Source of the DNA: Emergomyces orientalis
Taxonomy: Eukaryota; Ascomycota; Eurotiomycetes; Onygenales; Ajellomycetaceae
Direction of reading: 5' to 3'
Assembly: GCA_002110485.1 (NCBI GenBank)
Contig: MOWL01000070.1
Location: 620,001 to 684,000 of the forward strand
Length of the DNA stretch: 64,000 nucleotides
The notes under the pieces were generated by a model. It was not told where the DNA came from. It did not search any database and was given only the letters and a program-made list of their open reading frames with translations. Numbering within the stretch: position 1 is the stretch's first letter; each line of letters opens with the position of its first letter. Below are positions 37,277 through 48,784 of this stretch, piece after piece. The position numbers were made by a program, and so were the translations under genes.

Positions 37277-38695
37277 CGTATTCTTTTGCTTCAATTTTCG
37301 TTTCCTTTTTCCTCTTTCTTTTATAATTCTTGTTAATGTTTCTGGCGTTTTATTTACAACTTGGATGGTGGTTCCCTCTTATGGGAAGGTGGAAATATTT
37401 GCTATTGCTCTTTCTTTTTCTTGATCCGGTTCTCATTTTTGTTGGCGTCTGTTTTTTATTTTACTTTTTCTCACACTACTAGCTTTTTCGTGCCGATATA
37501 TTTGACAGGAAATGGAAACGGGAGCGGGATTGATTTGAAAGGAAAGGAAAAAGGTATCTAAAACTATATGTGCGCCGTTGTCCAGAATGTTTTTTTTGTT
37601 TGAGGATTTTCTTTTTAACATTATCCCTTAGTGTATTATATATATATCCTTACCCCTCTCTGCGTCCTTCTTCTTATATTTTCCTGTGCTATTCCTTTCT
37701 TTGTTTGCTTAGCTAGGTAGTTATCAGCTATATCCTCTTTGTCCGTTTGTTTTATCCATTTTTGTTGCTTGGGCCTTCCAATATGCTTTAGTTGAATTTG
37801 AAAGTATTACTCTCTAACCCCCCCTATCTTTCTTCTCTCTGTATCTCTACTTATTATCCCTGGTGTTTATGGGATAATCAAATGACGTGTTCTGGAGCAT
37901 TTCCACGTCACTTTTCCCACTCCCCCATTTGACATCAGTGGTTTTGTCCACCCAGAAGAAGAGTGAGAAATATAGTCAAGCTTAATGCACATGCGTATAC
38001 GTATACATATGTATATAGTAGTTCCTTCAGTACATAATTGTAGCTGCTTTTCTACTTAGATGATATTTCCTCCCGTAGCCTAACCCGCTAGCTAAGCTCG
38101 TCTGCCCATCTTTACCATTTCAAGTGACTTTATTTATTTATTTTTATTTTAAAAGAAGTGCGTGCAAGGTTTCTGATTTGCTCGAGGTTTTAATTTGAAC
38201 GCACATATTTTTGCCCCCCCCTCGGGGGGGGTATTTAAAGCTGACAGCTTCACTAGGCACATACGGTGCAAGCTGGACAGCCGAGCCTGATTGAAGCTCT
38301 GCATCTTTGATTAAAGTTTTCCATGCCTATATTTTAATACGCCTTCAAACAACGATTTTCAACTAGATACACTTGATTTCTAAACTCACCGAGTCGGACT
38401 ACATAATCTACGGCAAATACCCGATATCACTCCCGCCACCCTTTCTTCAGCTGGTCTGGAATTCGTCCATCAAAACATCGCCTCTATAGCAACTGTAATC
38501 CCGCGGCCCGCCCGCTCAGGTACCAGCGCACTGGCTCATCTAATAATTTTGCCTCCCTCTAAAGGCGCGCAGATAAACGAAGTGGGAGGAGTCAATTTAC
38601 AACATAAGCGGGAAACTTTTCAATCTTTTCTTCCTGCCATTCTCCACCCTCCATCCAAATACCACTCTTTCCCTCCACTCTAATAAACCCGAGCA
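37277..38695. other. intergenic after HIR1
   Basis: 1.4 kb, T/C-rich, no supported gene. It contains a perfect C8-TC-G8 palindrome at 38214-38231 immediately followed by TATTTAAAG. Confidence 0.5.
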
Positions 38696-39103
38696 ATGGC
38701 TCTCTCCATCAAACACAAGCTCCAACGCTGGACCGTCCAACAACTGCACAGAATAGGTTTCACAAACGTGACTATCTCCACTCCACTTCCGACCCGGGGT
38801 GATGGGTCGACGTTTGATATTGACGAAGAGTATAATATGCGACGTTCACATTTCAGAGAACAACATGATCATTCACATACACATGCACACACCAATATAT
38901 ATGCAGGGCCACAATCGTATTGTCCTTCTCTAGATAATTCTTCGCCGAGGGCTTGTCGTCGACAAGGGAGGAGGGTGTTCCAGTTTCTGGCATTTCGAAG
39001 TTTGAGAAGGCTGCTTTCGTTGTTGGTGGTCCTTGTAGTGGTTTTGGTGGTTTGGAGGGTTGACTGGTTTTGGTCGGGCTTGGGGTTGGGGAAGGCAAGC
39101 TGA
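38696..39103 (+). CDS. hypothetical small protein with C-terminal membrane segment
   Basis: I do not recognise this protein. A 135-codon frame starts at a well-placed ATG (MALSIKHKLQRWTVQQLHRIGF). It has a His-rich stretch near residue 57 (HDHSHTHAHTN), then an Arg-rich segment leading into about 20 hydrophobic residues (SLLVVLVVVLVVWRVDWFW), which could anchor it in a membrane by its C-terminus. Codons in the first 50 residues look protein-like. A second piece may belong to it: 39187-39311 and 39445-39497, joined by a GTAATT..CCCAG intron, encode a Cys-rich segment (YKVGCGCDCADENK) ending in a stop. I could not find a donor linking the two pieces in frame; a GC donor near 39095 leaves the wrong phase. 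It could also be chance. Confidence 0.35.
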   Translation: MALSIKHKLQRWTVQQLHRIGFTNVTISTPLPTRGDGSTFDIDEEYNMRRSHFREQHDHSHTHAHTNIYAGPQSYCPSLDNSSPRACRRQGRRVFQFLAFRSLRRLLSLLVVLVVVLVVWRVDWFWSGLGLGKAS

Positions 39104-39497
39104 GAGGGGGAAAGGAAAAAGTTAATTCACAACATTGCCGTGAGGCGAGAGGTGACAATGCCCAAGAGCCTATTTTCGTTTGCAGGTCATGCGTGTGAGA
39201 AGGATAGATATTGTGTTTCCGTTGAGGGGAGAGTGGATGGGCCTATTGGTCATGCGGTAGTTAATCGAGTAGGAGTAGCATATAAGGTGGGATGTGGGTG
39301 CGACTGTGCAGGTAATTGGTTTTGTTTATGTACCTTTTCGTCGATATGAGTATCTGGTCGGCTTAGCGTGCAGATCTTATCCATACCTTCTTGCTTCATT
39401 CCTCTTTCTTGGAAATGGGTCTAATTGACTGTGTTCCTTCCCAGACGAAAATAAACGGCCAACTTCCTCTGTACCTGTAGATGAGGAACAGAAGTGA

Positions 39498-41052
39498 TGC
39501 TTCAAATACCTTATCCACGAGAGATTTGAGCCTGTACCAGTGGGCTGGTTCAGACTTAATGATGGATAGCCCCGTTGTGACTTCTACTTATCGTTCTTGT
39601 CCATTTTCCTGCCATCCTGGGACCTAGTATTGTGCCCGACGAAGGAATAAGAACGCTACCGATCCCCAAGGAAGGTCAAATGTGGCTAGAAACCAATTCC
39701 AGATTCTGTACCCAGAGATTCGAATGTATAATAAGGTAGGACCCTTTGGGCCTTCTTATGGACGCAGCTAGAAAATCATGGGTTTGATTTGGGTAAATAT
39801 ATGCGACAGAGTTCTGGTATTTGGGTGAAGGGCTGGGGAGATGCCTTAATGTGCACTTTTGTCCGTTTTGTTCTTTGTTCTCCTGTATTTGGTCCTATCA
39901 TTTGATTTCGAACTGGAAAATTGAAGCTGCGGCAGGTTTCCTAAGCGGTGTTTTCTTTGGTGCGACCGCCTTCCCTCGTGTTTTTATCAACGTGTATAAA
40001 GGTGCAAGTATTCTCGGCGAACAGAGAGATAAAAGTGATATAAATGATAATTGTGACCGAAATGCGTGTTTCAGAGTTCCCAATGGTTATCTTCGGTAGC
40101 GCTGTCCTGGTTCATGTTTTCATATTTTCAAGTTTTCAGGTTTTCTGGTGTGCATGTGAACATAACATGACAGGATGATGTCACCCAATTGATAGTCGTC
40201 ATTGATAGCCAAGGGCGTAAGTAGAGATGAGCAGCATTGGATAAATCATATAAATATTAATATATATATATATATATATATCGTTGCATTTCTGACGAGG
40301 GCGTGTCCTGTCCTGGAAAAGGGTAGCCCCCAGGATTGGTAATAGAAATCCCATGTTTTTCTAACGCGAGAGCGCCGCATCAAAGATATGCTACACTCAG
40401 AACTATGTCAACGGAACCAAGAGAACCTGGGTGACTGGTAGAGAAATAAATTCATACGTGCTGTTGAGGCGTTTGATTGTTGCAGCCATACTCCGTGGAC
40501 AATAATTTGATTTGCTGTGCCCTGTTGATTCGAATGAGCTGTAGTCGTTGGGTTAGGGTATACAAATACACGTGACCAGACTAGCGGCCTGCAGCTAATA
40601 AATAAAATCTTTTCGTCGAACATCAACAATCAACCACTGCCAACAAAAAAAAAAATCAAGCAACGAATAAAAACACCTCAACAGCAAAGATACCCCAGCT
40701 TGAGCCACTGAGATTTAGCTATTTTCACATCCGCTGCTCGTCTAATGCTCGATCCCTGAAAACGAAACATTTGATACCCATCTCTCCTCTTTTTTCCCGT
40801 TTCCTTCTTTCTCCCCCTCACCCTGCCTTTGTCCATTTCTTGTGCCTTGCAAGGCCACAATTCTTCACCATTCCGTTCCTCGTGGTCTCTCGATCTTTCT
40901 TTGCTTCTCTGAAACCTCAATTTGAACGACTAGCAGCTGGTTCTGCGTTATCCTCTCGCTTCGCCACCACCTCTCACCTCACCACAAACCGCTCCTCTCG
41001 ATCTCCACCCTGCTTGATTCTCTACCGCACTTTCGCGAGTAGAAAAAAGAAA
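39498..41052. other. intergenic, promoter and leader of OLA1
   Basis: No separate gene was recognised. There is a (TA)n run at about 40260-40281. From 40606 to 41052 one frame is open and runs directly into OLA1 without an ATG; see findings. Confidence 0.5.
40260..40281. repeat. TA dinucleotide microsatellite
   Basis: About eleven uninterrupted TA units in otherwise AT-rich intergenic DNA. Confidence 0.9.
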
Positions 41053-42771
41053 ATGGGTCCCAAAAAAGCAGTTAAGGAGGAGAAAGTTCCCTTGGGTCGC
41101 CCAGGGAATAATTTGAAGAGTGGTATCGTATGTGGGGACTAGTTACTAATGTCAATTTTGCCGTACCGGCTTTTCTTCTTTTACTTCCCTCCTTACCATT
41201 CCCCTCCCTTGCTTATTCCGACTCCCTCATGTAACTCCCTTTTAATCTGCCATTCCGTTTACAGCCAATCTTCGTTGCATGCATCCTACAACATTTATTT
41301 ACTGACATATCTGGTTTTATCAGGTTGGTCTAGCAAATGTTGGCAAATCGACACTTTTCCAGGCTATCACAAGATGTTCGTTGGGTAATCCTGCGAACTT
41401 TCCTTTTGCAACCATTGATCCCGAAGAGGCCCGTGTCATTGTTCCAGATGAGCGGTATGATTGGCTGTGTGAACATTATAAACCAAAGTCGAGGGTACCT
41501 GCAAACTTGACGGTATATGATATCGCTGGTCTGACTCGCGGTGCCTCAACCGGTGCTGGTCTGGGAAATGCTTTCTTGTCACATATTCGTGCTGTAGATG
41601 CCATCTTCCAAGTCGTTCGATGTTTTGACGACGCAGAAATCATTCACGTCGAGGGTGATGTCGATCCTGTGCGAGACCTGAACATCATTAGCGAGGAGCT
41701 ACGGATCAAAGATATTGAATTCGTCGAAAAGGCCCTCGAAGCGCTTGCAAAACAAACTAGGAGAGGAGGCCAGAGCTTGGAAATGAAGAAATTGAAAGAA
41801 GAGGAGGCCACTGTTGGCAGGATTCTGGAGTGGCTGAAGGAAGGCAAGGATGTAAGAAAAGGCGATTGGAGCCCCAAAGAGGTATGTCCTAGTTTTACAG
41901 CTTTATATTCCCGTTATAGTTTTTCCCTTTGGTGCAATTACCGTGATGAACAAGAGCACAACGCTCGATATAATCCCAGCTCTTCGAATGGCCTCGTTTT
42001 ACATCTCACGTTTGAGGCCATATTGAGATTTAAGTCCAACCCTGATACCTACTTCACCATCAATACTTTATACTCTCATTTCGGATGTCACTTGGTGGAG
42101 ATACCAGTTGCTAACTACAACTTGACAAAACATAGGTTGAAGTAATTAACCCTCTCTTCCTCCTGACTGCTAAGCCGGTTGTGTATTTGGTCAACCTCAG
42201 TGAAAAGGACTACATCCGGCAAAAGAACAAGTACCTGCCTAAGGTTGCGGAATGGATCAAAACCAATTCCCCGGGTGATCCTATAATCCCAGTCTCTGTC
42301 TCTTTTGAAGACAGACTGACTCGCTTCGAAGATGATGCCGCAGCTGAGGAGGAATGCAAGAAACTTGGAACCAAATCGGCTCTCCCCAAGATCATTTTAA
42401 CTATGCGGCAATCTCTTAAACTTGGCAGCTTTTTCACCACTGGCACTGACGAAGTGAGACAATGGACTGTCCGAAAGGGCACCAAAGCTCCCCAGGCCGC
42501 CGGTGTCATTCACACCGGTAAGTTGATATCCTTGCATCTCCACCCGTTTGTGTGATCACGTTGTAACTAAAGTAAATGCTGACGTGCTCCCCTCGTTGCA
42601 GATTTTGAGAAAACTTTCATTCAATGTGTTGTGTTCAATTATGATGTATTACGCGAGTACGGGGATGAACCGGCCGTCAAGGCTGCTGGCAAGGTTCTTA
42701 CGAAGGGCAAAGATTATGTTGTGGAAGATGGAGATATTATCCTGATTAAGGCTGGCGCTGCGAAGGCGTAG
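41053..42771 (+). CDS. OLA1: Obg-like ATPase 1 (OLA1/YchF)
   Basis: Exons 41053-41127, 41324-41881, 42136-42517 and 42602-42771 give 394 residues, the normal length. All three junctions keep frame. Visible are the P-loop GLANVGKST, the ATIDPEEARV switch segment, DIAGLTRGASTGAGLGN (G3), and NLSEKD in place of the NKxD of GTPases, the change that makes YchF proteins prefer ATP. A helical coiled-coil arm follows (EEELRIKDIEFVEKALEAL), and the C-terminus is a TGS domain. Ola1 binds ribosomes and acts in translation and stress responses; the yeast counterpart is YBR025C. The start MGPKKAVKEE matches fungal homologs. The same frame is open for 149 codons upstream with no ATG, so a longer form from a near-cognate start is conceivable. 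Confidence 0.95.
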
Positions 42772-43170
42772 TAGTTACGAATCAGCACAATGAGATTTTT
42801 GCCGTTGACTGGTTGTCTAGTCAGGTGAACAAATACAATTATTAATAATGTGATTATGAACTGGAACTTCTCAATATTGATCCCTTTCATATAGATCGGT
42901 AGATTTTGTTTCCCTCAGCTACTTAAGCTCAATTGTGTCCCGCATTCTGCTGTCCTCAGTAACTCCGCCAGCACTGCGGAGTAATGCTAGTTGTATCTCC
43001 CCCCCCGCGTCGGGCGCTTTGTGCCACCTGCGCAACAAAATTAAGTAAGCGGCGTGAGAGTTGCTCGTCAACTTCAACTTGATTTATATATACATGCGCG
43101 AGCTATATACCGGACACTGGAAACCTGGCAATTCTGTTTTGCCAGTCTTTATCCCGTCCCTTTATTTACA
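42772..43170. other. short intergenic between OLA1 and TMA20
   Basis: About 400 bp holding the OLA1 3' end and the TMA20 promoter; nothing else was recognised. Confidence 0.55.
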
Positions 43171-44111
43171 ATGTTTAAAAAAGAGTAAGTATCGCCCGCC
43201 CCTTCTCACCCTTTTCTACATTGAACAAAACTGCTCCGCACTGCACCCACCAAGAGAGAGCTCCAAGACAGTTGAACTTGATATTGGCCTCCACTCTATG
43301 CGAAAGAACACTTCTATTTTTTTTATAGAATTATGCTACATGTCTTTTTTTTGACTTCTATTTCCCTTTTTTTTGTTTTTTTTTTTTTTTTTTTTTTTTT
43401 TTTTGATTACCCCAAAAGAGAAAAGAAGAACAAAACATTCTCACACAGTTTTCTAGTGTATCTTTAGGCGCAAGGTCAAAGGTCAAATCATCCGTCCAGC
43501 GCGCTATCAAACAAAAGCTTGTCGAGACGTATCCTGGCTTTGAGCCATATATCGATGAGCTAATACCCAAAAAGGCTTCTCTGGAGGCTGTCAAGTTGTG
43601 AGTCGCAACACCTATTCCGCAATTACTATCACCCGCTTATTGTACCCTTTTTCTTCTCGCATACCACATTTACTAACCCACCGTTCTATTCCCCAGACAC
43701 ACCCCGGACCGCGTAACACTCTACACCATCGACTCGCGTCCCATCCTCTTTCAATCCTTTGACACCCCGCCAATCCCACATTTACGAGTCCTGCACCAAT
43801 TTCCCGATGCTCTCCCCACTATCGGCATAGACCGGGGCGCCATCCGTTTCGTCCTCTCGGGTGCCGCACTCATGGCTCCCGGCCTCACGTCAGCTGGCGG
43901 TAGTCTGCCAGATCCAGCGAATAATCCTGGTGAAAGAGAGATTGAGGCTGGAGAAGTCGTGGCGATTAAGGCAGAGGGGAAGGAGGAGATTTGTATGGTG
44001 GGCCCGTTGAAGGTGGGCTCAGAGGAGATGAAGAAGAAGGGGAAGGGGGTTGTTATGGATGATGGGCATTATTTGGGAGATGGGTTGTGGAAGATTGAAC
44101 TTGTGGGGTGA
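43171..44111 (+). CDS. TMA20: TMA20/MCT-1 translation machinery-associated protein
   Basis: Exons 43171-43184, 43457-43597 and 43697-44111 give 189 residues. Exon 1 codes only MFKK plus two bases, and the 272-nt intron 1 includes a 29-T run (43376-43404). The joined product begins MFKKDVSLGARSKVKSSVQ, as in Tma20/MCT-1. Then come the pre-PUA domain (LVETYPGFEPYIDELIPKK) and a C-terminal PUA RNA-binding domain carrying IDRGAIRFVLSGAALMAPGLTS, the most conserved stretch of the family, and ending HYLGDGLW. Tma20 pairs with Tma22 (DENR), binds the 40S subunit, and recycles post-termination 40S or promotes reinitiation. The intron 2 branch site is ACTAACC. OLA1 lies just upstream on the same strand. 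Confidence 0.94.
43376..43404 (+). repeat. poly(T) run in TMA20 intron 1
   Basis: 29 consecutive T residues, in a longer T-rich stretch, 52 nt before the splice acceptor. Confidence 0.9.
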
Positions 44112-44837
44112 GGTATTGGGGGACGGGAGCGTTTGTCCCTTTTTTCTCTTTCTTCTCTTCCCTTACCCTGAAAATATTGTTCCCCTTAACTGCCTGTTTG
44201 GCATTTAATTTTTATTATTTGACATGATTTGGTTCGGATTATATTGGAGATGGTGGGCGCTTTGGGTTGGCTGTGGTTGAACTGATTAAATGGATAACGA
44301 TACCTATTATCTAGATGTTTACATTTCGTACAGGAATGAGGGCCAATACATGAAATGCTTAACTCGCCTTACGATGGATATGCCAGAATGGGATTACAGA
44401 ATGAAACTTAACGAATCGCTCGCCTGATGTAGACGACCTACAGCCTCGTTCAACAATAATACATCCCCCCAAAGATATGAGGCAACATTTATGGAGGGCA
44501 TGTTTAGCGTTGGGATATCATATTTGCGTTGTAAGTTTGAGTTCAGAAGTAGCAATTTGCTTATACAGAAGCTATATATAAGATATATAGATGATTATAC
44601 TATAGTGGTTGAAAACAAGTACACATTTCAAATTAACCGGCCTGTGAAAACTTTCCTGTCCATACAAGGATAATGAAATAAGAAAGACAAAGATGAAGCC
44701 AGGAATACACGTACCAAACATTCAAACGCAAACGCATATGTCTATATATAAATAAAGGCGCGATCAGTGAAAAAAAGTGGATAAATAGACGAAAACGCAA
44801 TGCAGGGAAGGGTTAATAATTGCAGAAACGAATATCA
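44112..44837. other. convergent intergenic between TMA20 and RIC1
   Basis: Two 3' regions facing each other; AT-rich, no gene recognised. Confidence 0.55.
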
Positions 44838-47800
44838 TTAGGTGTTGCTGGGTGGGGATGCCGATAAAGAGGCATCTTTCTCCTCAGGACTGATTCCATC
44901 TTCATTAATAGGATCGGTTTTGGAGGGTGGCGGACTTGATGGCAACAGGGTTGCTGACGTGCTAGACGGGGAGGGCACACCTTTTCCTTTTTTCCTTTGT
45001 CGTCGACTACTAATGATGTTCGGGGAGAGTGATGCGGGGTCCTGTTCAGGTAGAGTGAGGGCCAACCCTTGCAAAGTTCCACTCAACGACTCGGACCGGC
45101 TACTGGAGCGGTTCCCGTTCAAAGCGTTTGGCGACGGCTGATTTCCCTTTCTCAATCCAACTTTGACAACGGCACGCTGGAGGGTCTGTCCAGACCCGTC
45201 TAGGGCGATCAGGAAACGGGCTAGCTCTCCACAGAGTTCCCAGTCGCCTTTCTGGGAGGCTAGTTTTAGAAGACGGACGACGGAATCTTCAATTCCTTCA
45301 TCGGGCCCGCCATCCTCTTTCTCGTCGAACGCCTGGAGCACTAATAAATAGCCACCAGCTGTCTTAAGAGAGTTTAGCTTGAGTGCTTGTTCGAATAGGT
45401 CCTTTGGAGGAGGAAGGTGAGCGAACAGCGTGCGCCATGACCGAAGTTCTGTTTTTCGGGTACACTGGACAAGGATTTCCAGATAAATATCTGTTGGGAT
45501 AGCGGACTGCAAGAAAGAAAGCACAGTAGGTAGTAGCTGGCGACTGGGGGCGCCGTCCTGTTGGGCTTCGCGATCCTGATTGTCTACTTCGTCGTCCAAC
45601 ACATGATGCAGTAGTATTTCTAGTGCGTGAGGAAAATAAGATAAATGTGAGTAATGATGGCAAAGGGAAAGAGCTGCAGGCGTGTCGAGCTGACTTAAAT
45701 TATGCTGAAGGAGATATGGTAGGAATAGTTGTGTCTAATAACAACAGTTAAACTCTAGGGACTTGCGATTTTGGCATGGAAGGTAACTTACTCTAATTGC
45801 AAATCGAAGGAGGGAAAATGTGACATCTCGTCTCTGAGTCATCTCAGGCTCCGCCCCAAGTACAACGCCTTTATTAAGAAGTATGGATAATGGGTAAAAG
45901 TCAACTGGTATTGGCAAGGGCTTCACCGTTTCATTTGGAGAACCCCTGACTGGGTGAAGAACATCCTGTACATCACTCCAGACAAGTAAATCTTTGCCAC
46001 AAAAAATCCATAAAGAATCTCTTAAGGAGATGTCTGTCTGGGAAACATTAACTGGGGTTCCCACTGCCGGAGTAGTTGGCTCATCGGAGGGCGGAGCAAA
46101 GTTGAAAGAGAGCTGGTCACGCATCAAAACGTAATACTCCACGTCATGAGCAACAATGCGCATGTCATATTTTAAATCGCCCGCTGCTGAAACTGATGGC
46201 TGGAGCAATACAAGCTTTCCATCAACGAGGAACAGAACCGATGCAACAGAAACATCCTGGGAAGGATCGCCATCTCCTTTAAACCCAGTTAGTTTTGCGA
46301 GGTCAAGGCAAAAGGAAAGGGGGGAAATAGCTTACGAAGTTGGCTGTCAGGCAATACCCAGCTGATAGCCCGAACTCGCGTTGGTGCTCTAACGATGCCA
46401 TGAAAGGCAATCTGACCAACTTGGACAAGGCTGATTCTCGTTTGCGTAGCATTTATGACAAAGTGATATAATATATTGTCATACGTGTAGACTAGGAGCG
46501 AGTCTTCCCCAGAAGGTCCAATGAATACAGCAGGAGCGGGAAGAGTTTCGGTATATAGCACAGAAGAACTGCTGAGGGGAAGCTCGCGAGAGTATAGACG
46601 CAACTATACCTATTAGTTTGAAGGCCCGGAACTTCATGGGAGTACATTAGAACACATACCTCGTAAGAGTTATCGCATTCAACAGCAGCGATTAAGATAT
46701 GCCCATACCAACACATTCCGCCCTGAACAGCAAAGGAGTCTTCAGCCTTCGGGTCATCGAATGTTTTCCATCTCCCACTTTGGACACTATAATGAGCAAG
46801 CCCTCTTCTGCCAGCAATTGCCACATATCTGCCATCTTGAGAAACAATACAAGACCGGATGGGCCATTGCGCATGGAGATAAGCAGGGGGATATTGCGCA
46901 TGATGCCAAAGGTAGTCTTTACCCGATATGGTGGTGAGGTCTGGTAGGTCGTGGCCGCGATACAAAATGATCTCCGTTCCGGTTTGTAAGAGCGCTCTCG
47001 CCATGTTTGCCGAGGAGAAGCATCCAGTCAAGGAGCTGCGTGCTGTTTCTAGCATCCAGATATGTCTATCGTCCGGTGCTGTTAGGATAATGTATGAACC
47101 ACCACCAATCCAAGAACCCATAGAAACTCCGGTGAGCCAAGCCTCGCCGTTTTTGGTGGCCAATTCGCGGTCAGTCGTAAAGCTAGTTCCTCCGGGTTTG
47201 CCAAATACACTCCATGTGGTCCAGCCATACTTATATCCTGCGAAAAGGCAGTAACCATCGGGAGAATAGCTCATAAAAGATACAGGACCCATAGAAGTTG
47301 GTGATGCGGGAAGCTCGAGCTTATGCGAAAGGGGTATGTTTCCCATGTAGTCTTTTGCTACGTAAACATATACTTCCCCATTAGCACAGGCCACGGCGAG
47401 TAGAGAAAATCTCGCATTAACGGCTACATGAAGAGCTCTTTGTCCCTCATTTTCAGGGGTATGAAATCTATGGCCAATGAACCGGCTTTTCGATTCGCCT
47501 GAATGTTCTGCTTCATCCTTGAGATGCTGCACAGCATACGTTTGTCCGTCGCTCGTGATCCACAGAAAAAGGTTCATAGCACGATCGTAGATCATATCCA
47601 CAATTGTAGACTTCTTAGAAATGAACGAGATCCGGCTTAAGAGCTCTGTGCTCGTTTGATTTCCCGTATTATTAGGAGTCCACCGAATTGATTGGATCGC
47701 CGCTGGTTTCACCGTCGCCACCATCAGCTCATTGTCCAGCGCCAGGGCTTTGCTAATTCCTGCATCAACTTTTATTGCAACCCTGAAACGAAAACTAACT

Positions 47801-48384
47801 TCCCGAATAGCATTTGTTTCTTCCGTGACGAAATGACGACCGAGGTGCTGACGGCGTGGGTGGGAATGGGAGGAGAACCGTTGTTGGTAAACATGTGAAT
47901 TGTCATCTGTCGCAATTGAATAGGTGATTAAATATCCATGGACAGTCTGTACAACGACAATGGCAGAATCAGGACGCAAGAGGAGTGCTACATTCGGGCC
48001 GTAATTCTTTAATGAGGTTTCGGAGCGCTTGACCGCGGCTACGACAGCTGTTGGCTATAACTCCGTCAGTATATCAAATTTAAATATGAAAACGAGCAAA
48101 TAACGTACTCCAATTTGCCAAATTGTGATGGAAGACTTCGTCATCGTAGCAAATAAATGTCCGCTACGAGAAACGCAAAGACCAGTTACGGGTTCGTCTG
48201 CCCATGATCCTCCGCTTCCTATGTTTCTCTCAGTTCTCCCTCCGCTGTGTTGTGTCCAGGCACCCTGTTCCCCGCCCTCCTGAGGCCTACCAGCATCACT
48301 TTCCGCATCATCGTGGACCTCCGGTAGTTGAATGCCTGGGCCATTGACCGCGTAGACTCGAGGGACTCCATTTGGCCAGTACAT
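44838..48384 (-). CDS. RIC1: RIC1, subunit of the Ric1-Rgp1 exchange factor for Ypt6/Rab6
   Basis: Five exons, in coding order 48384-48109, 48054-46660, 46603-46336, 46276-45792 and 45734-44838, give 1,106 residues. All four introns (54, 56, 59 and 57 nt) have GT..AG ends and restore conserved joins, for example IWQIG/PTAVVAAVKRSE and CDNSYE/LRLYSREL. The start MYWPNGVPRVYAV is the usual filamentous-fungal Ric1 beginning. The N-terminal two thirds are WD-like propeller repeats (VSRSGHLFAT, MSYSPDGYCLFAGY, VSQDGRYVAIAGR). The C-terminal third is the helical RIC1 domain (HHYSHLSYFPHALEILLHHVLDDE, where Ric1 proteins are best conserved). A Ser/Pro/Lys-rich tail ends the protein. Ric1 with Rgp1 activates the Golgi GTPase Ypt6 for endosome-to-Golgi transport. 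It is divergent from SGT2, whose start lies 400 bp away. Confidence 0.94.
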
Positions 48385-48784
48385 CGCTGGGAATAACGCC
48401 CTTGGCTAGAGTAAAAGGAAGATGACGTATTGCATTGGACCATCTTTGGACAACGGGCCTGAATTTTCAAATAGACCTTTAGCAAGCCAGGTTTGACAAG
48501 TAGCAGCCATCCATGGCCCCGTTGAGCTTCCCGGATAATGTTCAGATTGAATGGTTGATATCAGATATATCCGAGGAGTAGTTAGGGAGAGGTTGGAATC
48601 TCCGAGAATCACGTGGCAACCCGTGCTTCTAGAGCTTCCTGGCGAGAGGAACCTGTAGGACCAACCGCACTATTTATCAAACACAACGCAAAGCACTGTG
48701 AGGAGTGTCAGCTTGTCCAACTGCTTGTATTGTCGAAACAATATATTGTCACGAGGGTTTATTAAACCCTGATATTCTCTGAAA
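48385..48784. promoter_or_regulatory. bidirectional promoter region RIC1 / SGT2
   Basis: A 400-bp gap separates the divergent start codons of RIC1 (minus) and SGT2 (plus). It must hold both promoters and leaders. No specific binding site stands out by eye. Confidence 0.5.
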
